Part shown: piece by piece, positions 16,636-24,286 of the stretch
How positions within the stretch are numbered: the first letter of the stretch is position 1
Layout of the letters: every line of letters starts with the position of its first letter
Source: Planctomycetota bacterium
GTDB lineage: Bacteria; Planctomycetota; Phycisphaerae; FEN-1346; JAACEH01
DNA: 39,045 nt
Direction of reading: 5' to 3'
NCBI GenBank assembly: GCA_016935955.1
Contig: JAFGPY010000094.1
Span: 1 to 39,045 of the forward strand
Notes under the pieces: generated by a model
Seen by the model: the letters and a program-made list of their open reading frames with translations, nothing else
The model's database searches: none
What the model was told of the DNA's origin: nothing
Program-made: the position numbers and the translations under genes

Positions 16636-17664
16636 ATGGAACGGCAGGTACTCTCACGGCACACATGCGGCCCCGACTGCCGCCCGCTTCGCATACTTCT
16701 GGTGCTGGTTGCGGCCATGGGTTGTGTCCTGGCAATCGCCGATCTACGGGCGGTCGGCCAGCAGACGCCTGCCACGGATGAGCCTGCGGTTGCTGAGGCC
16801 GCCGCGCCCTTGTCCGGCAGTGGGGCAGGGGCAACGATCGAGTTTGCGACGCCGAAACCAATCGGGACGGCCGAATCTGAACCGCTTCCCAATCTCATCA
16901 AGACCGACATCGACCTGAGCAAGGCCGAGGCCATTCTCTCGGACGTCAAGGACGGGGAGTATGGGGTCATTGAGGCCGGGTCGCTGTGGCTTCTGAAGCA
17001 GGCCAGCGAAATGGAGATCGCGCGGTTCGATCCCGATCCGCCCGATCAGGAAGTGTCGTTCCGCAAGCTGATGGAGGCCCCGATGCTCTATCGCGGCAAG
17101 GCCGTGACCGTCAGCGGCCGTGTCGGCTCGGTCGGTGAGTTCCCGGTCGAGATGGAGCAGTTGCCGAGCGTCAAGAAGCTCTGGAAGATCGAGATCTACA
17201 AGCCCACACGGGGCCAGCACGCCTGGGTCTGCACGCTGATGGTCTCGGAGGATCCCGGTCCGCTGAAGCCGAAGCAGACCGACGTGCGGATGAAGGGTTA
17301 CTTCTACAAGCTGCGGAGCTACGAGTTCGAGGAGCCCAACGATCCCGAGCAGACCGTCTGGATTCAGCAGTGCCCGATCGTGGTCGGACGTTACGTGCAG
17401 GTAGTCGACCAAGCTCCGAAGGAGGCGCCCTCGGCTGGTGGACTCATGAACACCAAGGCTTCGGTGATGCTGTTGTCCTCGGTCATTGCCGGCATCCTGC
17501 TGCTGTTGATCCTCCTGCTGTTCGTCAAGAGGTTCATCGCGCGGCGGCAGGATTTCACCGTGCGGCCAACGCGCGAGTTGAGCGAGCAGGAGCTGGCGGA
17601 GCGGCGGCGGTTTCTGGAACAAGCGGAATCGGATGCTTCTGCCGACGACGGGCGGAGCGGATAG
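16636..17664 (+). CDS. Unrecognised two-TM membrane protein with an OB-like segment
   Basis: I do not recognise this 342-residue protein. A hydrophobic segment at about 18-38 is a signal peptide or first membrane helix, followed by an Ala/Pro/Thr-rich stretch. The middle (about 135-255) holds two short beta-rich units, LYRGKAVTVSGRVGSVGEF and QTDVRMKGYFYKLRSYEFEE. They read like OB-type strands (GK-x-V-x-V-x-G-x-V) as in tOB or NirD-like folds. A second membrane helix (SSVIAGILLLLILLLF) lies at about 275-300, then a basic RRQDF segment and an acidic tail. The topology would put the OB-like part outside the cytoplasm. The gene starts at ATG 16636 behind GAAAGGAA and is followed six bases later by aroB. 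Confidence 0.7.
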   Translation: MERQVLSRHTCGPDCRPLRILLVLVAAMGCVLAIADLRAVGQQTPATDEPAVAEAAAPLSGSGAGATIEFATPKPIGTAESEPLPNLIKTDIDLSKAEAILSDVKDGEYGVIEAGSLWLLKQASEMEIARFDPDPPDQEVSFRKLMEAPMLYRGKAVTVSGRVGSVGEFPVEMEQLPSVKKLWKIEIYKPTRGQHAWVCTLMVSEDPGPLKPKQTDVRMKGYFYKLRSYEFEEPNDPEQTVWIQQCPIVVGRYVQVVDQAPKEAPSAGGLMNTKASVMLLSSVIAGILLLLILLLFVKRFIARRQDFTVRPTRELSEQELAERRRFLEQAESDASADDGRSG

Positions 17665-17670
17665 GGGCCC

Positions 17671-18759
17671 ATGCGTACAGTCAGAGTCTCACTCGGCGAT
17701 CGTTCCTACGACATTCTGGTCGGCAGCGACCTGCTGCGCGCCGCGGGCCGCCACATAGCCAAGGTCTTCTCGCCGCGGGCCGTCGTGGTCATCAGCGACG
17801 AGCAAGTCGCCACACGCTATCTCGACCCGGTCGTCGCCTCCTTGAAGGAAGCGGGCTTTGCGACCGGCACGGCCTTGGTGCCGCCGGGTGAACAGTCCAA
17901 GAGCAAGGACCGGTTGTTCGACCTCTACGAAGCGTGCTTTGCCGCGCGCCTTGAACGCCGGTCGCTCATCGTCGCCCTGGGCGGCGGCGTGGTCGGCGAC
18001 CTGGCCGGGTACGTGGCCGCCAGCTACCTGCGCGGCATGCCGTTCGTCCAGATGCCCACGACGCTGCTGGCCCAGGTTGATTCCAGCGTCGGCGGCAAGA
18101 CGGGCATCAATCTGCCTGGCGGCAAGAACCTGGTCGGCGCGTTCCACCAGCCGTCGCTTGTGCTCAGCGACGTGGGCGCCCTGGCCACGTTGGACGATCG
18201 CCAGTTCGCCACGGGCATGGCCGAGGTCATCAAGCACGCCGTGATCCGCGATGCGGCCTTGTTCGAGCGGCTGAAGTCGCAGGCCGATCGGTTCGCCTCG
18301 CGCGATGCAGCGGTGATGGAAGAAGCCGTGGCCCGCAACTGCGAGATCAAGGCCGACGTCGTGGCCGCGGACGAACTGGAAGGCGGGCTGCGGGCCATCC
18401 TCAACTACGGGCACACGGTCGGCCACGCCATCGAGAGTGTGTCGTCGTACGGTCACTATACCCACGGCGAGGCGGTCGCCCTGGGCATGAACGCCGAGGC
18501 CGACGTTGCGCGACAGCGCGGGCTGATCGACGGGCCGACCCATCAGCGTCAGAAGATGCTGCTGGAGGCGTTCGGTCTGGCGTCGCGGCTGCGCGAGCCG
18601 CTCGCGGTCGACCGGCTGCTCGACGCCATGCGACACGACAAGAAGGTGCAGGCCGGCAAGGTTCGTTTCGTTTTGCCCGAAGCGATCGGCTCGGTCCGCA
18701 TCGTGGATGACGTCACGGAGAGCGAACTCCGAAAAGCCCTTGCCACACTGCAGCCCTGA
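17671..18759 (+). CDS. aroB: 3-dehydroquinate synthase
   Basis: AroB makes 3-dehydroquinate from DAHP, the second step of the shikimate pathway, using NAD and a divalent metal. The 362-residue product is standard in length. It has the NAD-binding ALGGGVVGDLAGYVAA, then LRGMPFVQMPTTLLAQVDSS, VGGKTGINLPGGKNLVG, and EVIKHAVIRD. The metal ligands sit in NYGHTVGHAIE and HGEAVALGM. The ATG at 17671 is preceded by AGGGG. It is six bases after the membrane-protein gene and 20 before dprA. Confidence 0.97.
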   Translation: MRTVRVSLGDRSYDILVGSDLLRAAGRHIAKVFSPRAVVVISDEQVATRYLDPVVASLKEAGFATGTALVPPGEQSKSKDRLFDLYEACFAARLERRSLIVALGGGVVGDLAGYVAASYLRGMPFVQMPTTLLAQVDSSVGGKTGINLPGGKNLVGAFHQPSLVLSDVGALATLDDRQFATGMAEVIKHAVIRDAALFERLKSQADRFASRDAAVMEEAVARNCEIKADVVAADELEGGLRAILNYGHTVGHAIESVSSYGHYTHGEAVALGMNAEADVARQRGLIDGPTHQRQKMLLEAFGLASRLREPLAVDRLLDAMRHDKKVQAGKVRFVLPEAIGSVRIVDDVTESELRKALATLQP

Positions 18760-18779
18760 GCGACAGGGACCGGCGGCCC

Positions 18780-19892
18780 ATGCATGACAACGTGACGCGA
18801 TCGCACCTGCACTTGGCCCTGACGCCGGGCATTGGCGCTGTCTCGTTTCGCGCCCTGCTCGAACACTTCGGTTCGGCCGAACGGGCCCTGACGGCCTCGG
18901 CCTCGCAACTGGCCGAAGTGCCGGGGTTCGGTCCCAAGCGGGCCGACGACGTGGCCCGGGCTCGCGACCAGGTCCGCGTCGATCCGGAGATCGAACTGGC
19001 CGCCAGGCACGGCGTCGACATCGTCGCCTTCGGCAGCGCTTCGTATCCCGTGGCCCTGACCTACCTGCCGTCGCCTCCGCCCGTGCTCTATGTTCGCGGC
19101 ACCGTGGTGGCCGAGGACGCCCGGGCCATGGCCATTGTCGGCTCGCGGCGGTGCAGCCTCTACGGTCAGGAACAGGCGGAGCGGTTTGCCGCCGGCCTCA
19201 GCGAGAGCGGCTTCACGGTCGTCAGCGGTCTGGCCCGGGGCATCGACATCTATGCCCACGTGGGGGCCCTGAAGGCCGGCGGGCGGACCCTTGCGGTGCT
19301 GGGCAACGGGCTGGCGTCCGTCTACCCGCCGGAGCACGAGGCCCGGGCCCGCGAGATTGCTGAGCAGGGAGCCCTGATCAGCGAATTCCCGATGACCACG
19401 CTGCCATCGCCCGAGAACTTTCCCCGTCGCAACCGGGTCATCAGCGGTCTGAGTCTGGGCGTGCTGGTCGTCGAGGCCGCCCAGCGAAGCGGCGCCCTGA
19501 TCACGGCGTCCATTGCCGCCGAGCAGGGCAAGGAGGTCTTCGCCGTTCCGGGCCGCATCGACACGCCCTTCACCGTCGGCACGCACAGGCTGATCCAGGA
19601 GGGGGCCAAGCTGGTCCATTCATTGCAGGACATCCTCGACGAATTTCCCGACCTGCGGCTCCCCGCGGTCGCCAGCCAAGACGGCGGCCAAGGGACCCTG
19701 CCACTCGGGCCCGCCCTCGATCCGCAGGAAGAGGCCATCCTGGCTTCCCTCGGCGCTGAGCCTCTGACGGCCGACGAGTTGGCGGAGCGAGCCGGTCTCC
19801 AGGTGGCGGCCGTCACGGCCAATCTGACGCTCTTGGAGTTGAAGGGATTGGTGCGGAGTGTTCCGGGACCTCGCTATGCCCGCCGCACCTAG
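18780..19892 (+). CDS. dprA: DNA-processing protein DprA
   Basis: DprA binds incoming single-stranded DNA during natural transformation and loads RecA; many non-competent bacteria also keep it. The 370-residue protein has three parts. An N-terminal helix-hairpin-helix-like region covers about 1-70 (LAEVPGFGPKRADDV). The Rossmann core has AIVGSRRCSLYGQEQAERFA, VVSGLARGIDIYAHVGAL, GNGLASVYPPEH, SEFPMTTLPSPENFPRRNR, and VVEAAQRSGALITA. A C-terminal winged helix is at about 315-370. The ATG at 18780 is 20 bases past aroB with AGGGA upstream. No other competence gene is in the window. Confidence 0.95.
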   Translation: MHDNVTRSHLHLALTPGIGAVSFRALLEHFGSAERALTASASQLAEVPGFGPKRADDVARARDQVRVDPEIELAARHGVDIVAFGSASYPVALTYLPSPPPVLYVRGTVVAEDARAMAIVGSRRCSLYGQEQAERFAAGLSESGFTVVSGLARGIDIYAHVGALKAGGRTLAVLGNGLASVYPPEHEARAREIAEQGALISEFPMTTLPSPENFPRRNRVISGLSLGVLVVEAAQRSGALITASIAAEQGKEVFAVPGRIDTPFTVGTHRLIQEGAKLVHSLQDILDEFPDLRLPAVASQDGGQGTLPLGPALDPQEEAILASLGAEPLTADELAERAGLQVAAVTANLTLLELKGLVRSVPGPRYARRT

Positions 19893-20024
19893 TCGGCGTG
19901 TTAAGGCCGGAAAGGAGTTCGGCCACGGCTGCACGGTCAGTGCCGGCGGCCATCGTCGCGGAACGCTGGTTGTTTGCGATGCGGTCGGCGAACAAGGTTT
20001 CGCGCGTTTCCGACAAGGCGGTGC

Positions 20025-20053
20025 TTGCTCGCAGCGGTTCGTGATGGTAGACT
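20025..20053 (+). promoter_or_regulatory. Candidate promoter of the NtrC-type regulator
   Basis: In the 212-base gap after dprA, TTGCTC (20025-20030) and TAGACT (20048-20053) are spaced 17 bases apart, giving a start near 20060 and a 45-base leader. The rest of the gap (19893-20024) holds only a weak 5-bp hairpin near 19905. I see no sigma54 -24/-12 element. Confidence 0.35.
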
Positions 20054-20104
20054 GTGCTCATAACAGCCGCAGTGCCCATTGGATAGGACTCCAGAACGTC
20101 GGCC

Positions 20105-21502
20105 ATGAAACCTGCTTCGATTCTGATCGTTGAAGACGAGAAGCTGATCCGCGACACGTTGCGGCGGCGTCTGACTCGGGACGACCACAGAGTGCAGGAA
20201 GCTGAGCGCGGCGATCAAGCCCTGGAACTCATCAAGAGCAATGCCTTCGAAGTGGTGTTGCTCGACTATCGGCTGCCGGACACGGATGGTCTGGCGGTCC
20301 TGCGGAAGACCAAATCGCTGTATCCCGACATGGTCGTTATCATCATGACCGCTTTTTCCAGCGTGAGCATCGCCGTCGAGGCGATACGCATGGGGGCCAG
20401 TGATTTCGTAACCAAGCCCTTCAACATGGATGAGATTGTCGTGTCGATTGAGAAAGCACTGGAAGCCCAGCGACTGCGCGAGGAGGTCTCGCGTCTGCGC
20501 ACCGAGGAAGGTCAGCACTACTCGTTTGATGCGATGCTGGGCGAGTCGCCGGTGACCATGCGGCTCAAGGGCATGATTCGCAGCGTGGCGTCGGCGCCCA
20601 GCGGCACCGTCCTGCTCCAGGGACCCAGCGGTGTCGGCAAGGACCTGATCGCCAAGATCATCCACTACAACTCGCCGCGGGCCGCGATGCCCTTCGTCAA
20701 CATCACCTGTACGGCCATTGCCGAGAGCCTGCTGGAGAGCGAGTTGTTCGGGCACGAGCGTGGCGCGTTCACCGACGCCCGCGAGCAGAAGAAAGGCCTC
20801 GTCGAAATCGCCGACGGCGGCACTATCTTCCTGGACGAGATCGGCGACATGCCGCTGTCGCTCCAGGCCAAGCTGCTGCGATTCCTCGAAGAGCGCAAGT
20901 TCCGCCGCGTCGGAGGCACCGTCGATCAGAGCGTCGACGTTCGCGTCATCTCGGCCACGAATCGCATGATCGGCGACCTGGTGGCTGCAGGATTGTTCCG
21001 CGAGGATCTCTTCTACCGGCTCAATAGCGTGCCCATTCATGTGCCGCCGCTTCGGGACCGCCAGGGAGACATCGAACTGCTGGCCGTTCATTTCGCGAAG
21101 TCGTTCAGCGCCCAGTTTCGCCGTTCCGTGCCTCCACAATTGGCGCCCGAGGCCATCCAGCGGATGCGGCAATACCATTGGCCGGGGAACATTCGCGAAC
21201 TGCGGAACGTCATCGAGAGGGCGGTGCTCCTGGGCACGGACGACCAGATCCGCCCCGAGGACCTGAGCATCGGCGGCGAAAGTCTCGGGACGACGACCCC
21301 CGTCTCGACGGTGGCTTCGCTGATGGGCGAGCGAGGCGTTGACCTGCAGGACGTGGAACGTCAACTGGTCCAGGAGGCCATGCGGCGGACCGGCGGCAAT
21401 CAGACGCGTGCGGCCCGCCTGCTGCATATCAGCCGCGACCAGTTGCGGTATCGATTGGAGAAGTTCGGCTTGCTCGGAAAGGGCTTGCAGGCCGGAAATT
21501 AG
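20105..21502 (+). CDS. Sigma54-interacting response regulator, NtrC type (orphan)
   Basis: The 465-residue protein has the three NtrC domains. A receiver at 1-120 starts [12 protein letters not shown], with phospho-acceptor Asp54 in [13 protein letters not shown], Thr in MTAFSS and Lys in FVTKPF. The AAA+ domain at about 140-375 carries Walker [16 protein letters not shown], the sigma54 loop as GAFTDA, Walker [14 protein letters not shown], and [14 protein letters not shown] with [17 protein letters not shown]. The C-terminal Fis-type helix-turn-helix contains [28 protein letters not shown]. It should activate sigma54 promoters when phosphorylated. No histidine kinase is adjacent, so the signal is unknown. 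It lies 47 bases before a phosphate acetyltransferase gene and could be cotranscribed with it. Confidence 0.93.
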   Translation: MKPASILIVEDEKLIRDTLRRRLTRDDHRVQEAERGDQALELIKSNAFEVVLLDYRLPDTDGLAVLRKTKSLYPDMVVIIMTAFSSVSIAVEAIRMGASDFVTKPFNMDEIVVSIEKALEAQRLREEVSRLRTEEGQHYSFDAMLGESPVTMRLKGMIRSVASAPSGTVLLQGPSGVGKDLIAKIIHYNSPRAAMPFVNITCTAIAESLLESELFGHERGAFTDAREQKKGLVEIADGGTIFLDEIGDMPLSLQAKLLRFLEERKFRRVGGTVDQSVDVRVISATNRMIGDLVAAGLFREDLFYRLNSVPIHVPPLRDRQGDIELLAVHFAKSFSAQFRRSVPPQLAPEAIQRMRQYHWPGNIRELRNVIERAVLLGTDDQIRPEDLSIGGESLGTTTPVSTVASLMGERGVDLQDVERQLVQEAMRRTGGNQTRAARLLHISRDQLRYRLEKFGLLGKGLQAGN

Positions 21503-21549
21503 AATCGGAAGTTGTCTGCCTCGAATGCGAGGCTGGATGGGGAGTTGTC

Positions 21550-22551
21550 ATGGATGTACTGGGCAGCATCAAGTCGCGGGTCGCTCCGGCCTGCAAGCGC
21601 ATCGTTCTTCCCGAGACCGCCGACGTTCGCGTGATCGAGGCGGCGGTCCAGATCAGCCACGAGAAGTTCGCGCGGGTCGCCTTGCTGGGCAACCCCGCGC
21701 AGCTGGAGCCCGTGGTGCGGACGGCCGGCGGCGACCTGTCGTGGATCGATCTCGTCGATTCCTCAGACGCGGCGCTCCGCGAGCAGGCGGCCACAGCGCT
21801 GTTCGAACGCCGCAAGCACAAGGGCATGACGATGGACAATGCCCTGAAGATGATCGAGCAGCCGCTGTTCTTCGGTGGCTGCATGGTCCAGGCCGACCTG
21901 GTCGACGGCATGGTGGCCGGCAGCATCGCCTCCAGCGCTAATGTCATTCGGGCCTGTGTCTACTGCGTCGGCCCGCGCAAGGGGCTGAAGACCCTGTCGT
22001 CGTGCTTCCTGATGGTCATGCCGACCGCCGAGTTTGGCGAGGGCGGGGTGTTGCTGTATGCCGACTGCGGCTGCGTGCCGAATCCGGACGCCGACGAACT
22101 GGTGGACATCGCCCTGGCGTCGGCCTCGGCCTGGCGGCAGTTCACCGGCGGCTGCGAGCCGCGTGTCGCGCTGCTCTCGTTCTCGACGCACGGCAGCGCC
22201 AGCCACCCGCTGGTGCAGAAGGTCGTCGACGCGACGGCGAAACTGCGTGAGACGGCGCCCGACCTGCTGATGGACGGCGAATTGCAATTGGACTCGGCCG
22301 TCGTGCCCGACGTGGCGGCGCGGAAGTGTCCCGACTCACCGCTGAAGGGACGGGCCAACATCCTCATCTTCCCCGACCTGAACGCCGGCAATATCTGCTA
22401 CAAGATGACTGACTGGTTTGGCGGCGCGGTGGCCATCGGCCCGATCATGATGGGCATGGCCAAGCCGATCAACGACCTGTCGCGCGGCTGCACGGTCGAC
22501 GACATCGTCGGGGCCGTGGCCGTGACGGCCGTCCAGGCCATGGGAGAGTAG
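21550..22551 (+). CDS. pta: Phosphate acetyltransferase (short form)
   Basis: Pta interconverts acetyl-CoA and acetyl phosphate, linking central carbon flow to ATP made by acetate kinase. The 333-residue product is the short catalytic form without the N-terminal regulatory domains of E. coli Pta. Recognisable stretches are [44 protein letters not shown] and [47 protein letters not shown] and [17 protein letters not shown] follow. The ATG at 21550 has GGGGAG upstream. No acetate kinase gene lies in the window. The gene converges on the AMMECR1 gene with five bases between stops and no terminator. Confidence 0.93.
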   Translation: MDVLGSIKSRVAPACKRIVLPETADVRVIEAAVQISHEKFARVALLGNPAQLEPVVRTAGGDLSWIDLVDSSDAALREQAATALFERRKHKGMTMDNALKMIEQPLFFGGCMVQADLVDGMVAGSIASSANVIRACVYCVGPRKGLKTLSSCFLMVMPTAEFGEGGVLLYADCGCVPNPDADELVDIALASASAWRQFTGGCEPRVALLSFSTHGSASHPLVQKVVDATAKLRETAPDLLMDGELQLDSAVVPDVAARKCPDSPLKGRANILIFPDLNAGNICYKMTDWFGGAVAIGPIMMGMAKPINDLSRGCTVDDIVGAVAVTAVQAMGE

Positions 22552-22556
22552 GGCCG

Positions 22557-23111
22557 CTATCGGTCTTCCTCGATGATCTCCGCGGTGAACAGGTAGACTT
22601 CGGTGGCCGGATCGCGCCAGGCGTCGGGCGCGAGGCCCGCCTTGCCGCCGCAACACTGGCTCAGGAACTCTTCTTTCGACCAGCCCGTCTCCGTGGCCAC
22701 CTGGGGCAGGAAGCAGCCGGCGCGGTAACCCTTCCTGACGTAGATGCCGTGCTTGCCCAGTTCGAGGCTCAGCGGATCGCTGGTGCGCTTGAGCGGGCTC
22801 AGGACGCTGATCTCAATCTCCAGGGCGGCGACTTCGCCGGGTTGAATGCGATCGTCTAGGAACCGCGGGTCTTCCGTTGCCGCCGCAATAGCCATTTTCT
22901 GAACCACTTCATAGAGCGGGCGGTCGGCGATGAACTGGCCGATGCAGCCGCGCAATCGGCCGCGCGTCTTGAACGTGACGAACGCGCCGCAATGTTCGGC
23001 AAGTTGCGGGTCGTCCATGGTGACACGCTGCGGCCGCTGTCCGCCGACCGCCGCCTCGACGGACTGGCGGGCGATTCGCATCAGTGCCTGACGCTGTTCG
23101 TGGGAAAGCAT
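22557..23111 (-). CDS. AMMECR1-domain protein
   Basis: The 184-residue product has the AMMECR1 signature GRLRGCIGQFIADRPLYEVV, then AIAAATEDPRF, EIEISVLSPL and HGIYVRKGYRAGCFLPQVA. It ends in a segment with CCGGKAGL. AMMECR1 proteins occur in all domains of life. Their biochemical activity is not settled, though the conserved LRGCIG motif suggests an enzyme or RNA-related role. GGGAGG stands eight bases before the ATG at 23111; an in-frame ATG ten codons upstream lacks such a site. It follows the VTT membrane protein after 36 bases and is likely cotranscribed with it. Confidence 0.88.
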   Translation of the reverse strand: MLSHEQRQALMRIARQSVEAAVGGQRPQRVTMDDPQLAEHCGAFVTFKTRGRLRGCIGQFIADRPLYEVVQKMAIAAATEDPRFLDDRIQPGEVAALEIEISVLSPLKRTSDPLSLELGKHGIYVRKGYRAGCFLPQVATETGWSKEEFLSQCCGGKAGLAPDAWRDPATEVYLFTAEIIEEDR

Positions 23112-23147
23112 GATCGCGACCTCCCGACGCTTCGGCGGCACTCCGGG

Positions 23148-23825
23148 CTACTTGCCCAGGACGTACTTGATGACGAAGAATCCGGCCAGCAGCAGCACAC
23201 CGCAGGCCAAGGCCAGCCACTCGAAGTACCTGTCGATGAACCGTTTTGCGGCCTCGCCGAACCAGTGGAGCAGGGCGGCCACCAGGAAGAACCGTCCCGC
23301 GCGGCCCAGGCTCGACGCCAGGACGAATCCGATCAGGAAGGTCCAGACGTTGACATCTTGATTGGCGGCCACGACGCCGGCGGCGATCGTGAAGACCTTG
23401 TAGGGAATGGGTGTGAAGGCTGCGACGAAAACGTAGAAGTTGATGCCTTGCTCGAGCCGGGCGACTACCTTGTCAAAGGCCTCCTGCGCATTGTAGAAAT
23501 CGATGATCGGCCGGCCGACCAGATTCATCAGGTAGTAACCGATCACAAAACCGAGGATGCCGCCGAGAATCGACGCGACGGAACAGACCGTAGCGTAGCG
23601 AAAGGCCTTGCGGCGGTTGCCCAGGGCCAGGGCCATCAGCAGCGGGTCGGGAGGAACAGGGAAGAAGCTCGACTCGGTGAAGGCCAGCAGGAACAGGGCA
23701 ATGCCGCCATAGGGCGTATGAGCCCAGTGCAGCACCCAGTAGTACAGTCGCCTCAGTATGTGCGGCCGCTTGGCGCCGACTACCGGCGGCTCCGCCTGGG
23801 CCATGGTGTCTTCGGGGCGCTCCAA
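23148..23825 (-). CDS. VTT-domain (DedA/YqaA-like) membrane protein
   Basis: The 225-residue protein has four to five hydrophobic segments and the VTT (SNARE-associated) pattern. FTESSFFPVPPDPLLMALAL lies at about 50-68, FTPIPYKVFTIAAGV at about 135-150, and SLGRAGRFF at about 170-180. The family includes DedA proteins, which flip or move lipid carriers and support envelope homeostasis; this one is closest to the YqaA group. The start is TTG at 23823-23825, because GAGGAGG lies five bases before it; the ATG seven codons later has no comparable site. It follows the rpsT terminator and has its own candidate promoter. Confidence 0.85.
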   Translation of the reverse strand: MERPEDTMAQAEPPVVGAKRPHILRRLYYWVLHWAHTPYGGIALFLLAFTESSFFPVPPDPLLMALALGNRRKAFRYATVCSVASILGGILGFVIGYYLMNLVGRPIIDFYNAQEAFDKVVARLEQGINFYVFVAAFTPIPYKVFTIAAGVVAANQDVNVWTFLIGFVLASSLGRAGRFFLVAALLHWFGEAAKRFIDRYFEWLALACGVLLLAGFFVIKYVLGK

Positions 23826-23875
23826 GGCAACCTCCTCGGCATCGAACGTCGGTCCGGCATGCGGGCCGGGCCTAG

Positions 23876-23904
23876 AGTCTAGCGGCAGCGGCCGATCTAC
23901 ACAA
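23876..23904 (-). promoter_or_regulatory. Candidate promoter of the VTT-AMMECR1 pair
   Basis: On the minus strand TTGTGT (23899-23904) and TAGACT (23876-23881) are 17 bases apart, just past the rpsT terminator. The start would be near 23869, giving a leader of about 44 bases. Confidence 0.4.
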
Positions 23905-23920
23905 GGCCGCGACAGCGCAG

Positions 23921-23961
23921 AAAAACGGCGCCGAAGCCCGCTCCGCGTATCCCTCGGCGCC
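23921..23961 (-). terminator. Intrinsic terminator of rpsT
   Basis: On the minus strand a GC-rich stem with GGCGCCGA (23954-23961) and its complement (23927-23934) is followed directly by GTTTTTC. It begins 21 bases after the rpsT stop, which is classic for a Rho-independent terminator. Confidence 0.8.
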
Positions 23962-23982
23962 AGGTTGGTCGGAATGAAGTCT

Positions 23983-24258
23983 CTAGGCCTTCGAAGTTTT
24001 CAGGGCCTGGAGCTTCTTGGCCATCCGCGAAATCTTCCTCGCGGCGGTGTTCTTGTGAATCGTGCCTTTGGCTCCGGCCTGGGCGAAGGCCTTCTGGGCC
24101 GTACGCAGCGTCTGTTCGGCCTTCTCGGCGTCGCCTGCGGTCAGGGCCTCGGAGAAATGGCGGCGACGCGTGCTCAGGGCGCTCTTCACGGCCCTGTTGC
24201 GCATCTGACGCTTGGCGTTCTGACGAACCCGTTTCTTGGCACTCCGGGTATGCGGCAT
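23983..24258 (-). CDS. rpsT: 30S ribosomal protein S20
   Basis: S20 binds 16S rRNA early in 30S assembly. The 91-residue, strongly basic, all-helical product starts MPHTRSAKKRVRQNAKRQMR and has NRAVKSALSTRRRHF. The C-terminal KGTIHKNTAARKISRMAKKL is diagnostic. GGGAGG lies ten bases before the ATG at 24258. It follows the TPR gene after 28 bases and is closed by an intrinsic terminator. A promoter of its own is not obvious, so it may be read through from the TPR gene. Confidence 0.97.
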   Translation of the reverse strand: MPHTRSAKKRVRQNAKRQMRNRAVKSALSTRRRHFSEALTAGDAEKAEQTLRTAQKAFAQAGAKGTIHKNTAARKISRMAKKLQALKTSKA

Positions 24259-24286
24259 GTGCTGTCAACCTCCCTAATCAGTAGAC

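Noticed and set aside
19858..20133. 91-codon plus-strand ORF in the dprA-regulator gap
   Set aside because: It starts inside dprA, overlaps the regulator start and shows no family signature.
19937..21427. 496-codon open frame opposite the NtrC-type regulator
   Set aside because: Antisense shadow of a gene with all NtrC motifs.
21518..21533. 6-bp hairpin between the regulator and pta
   Set aside because: No U run follows and the stem is short; not a convincing terminator.
19893..21549. Sigma54 (-24/-12) promoter near the NtrC-type regulator or pta
   Set aside because: No TGGCAC-N5-TTGC-like element was found by reading either gap.
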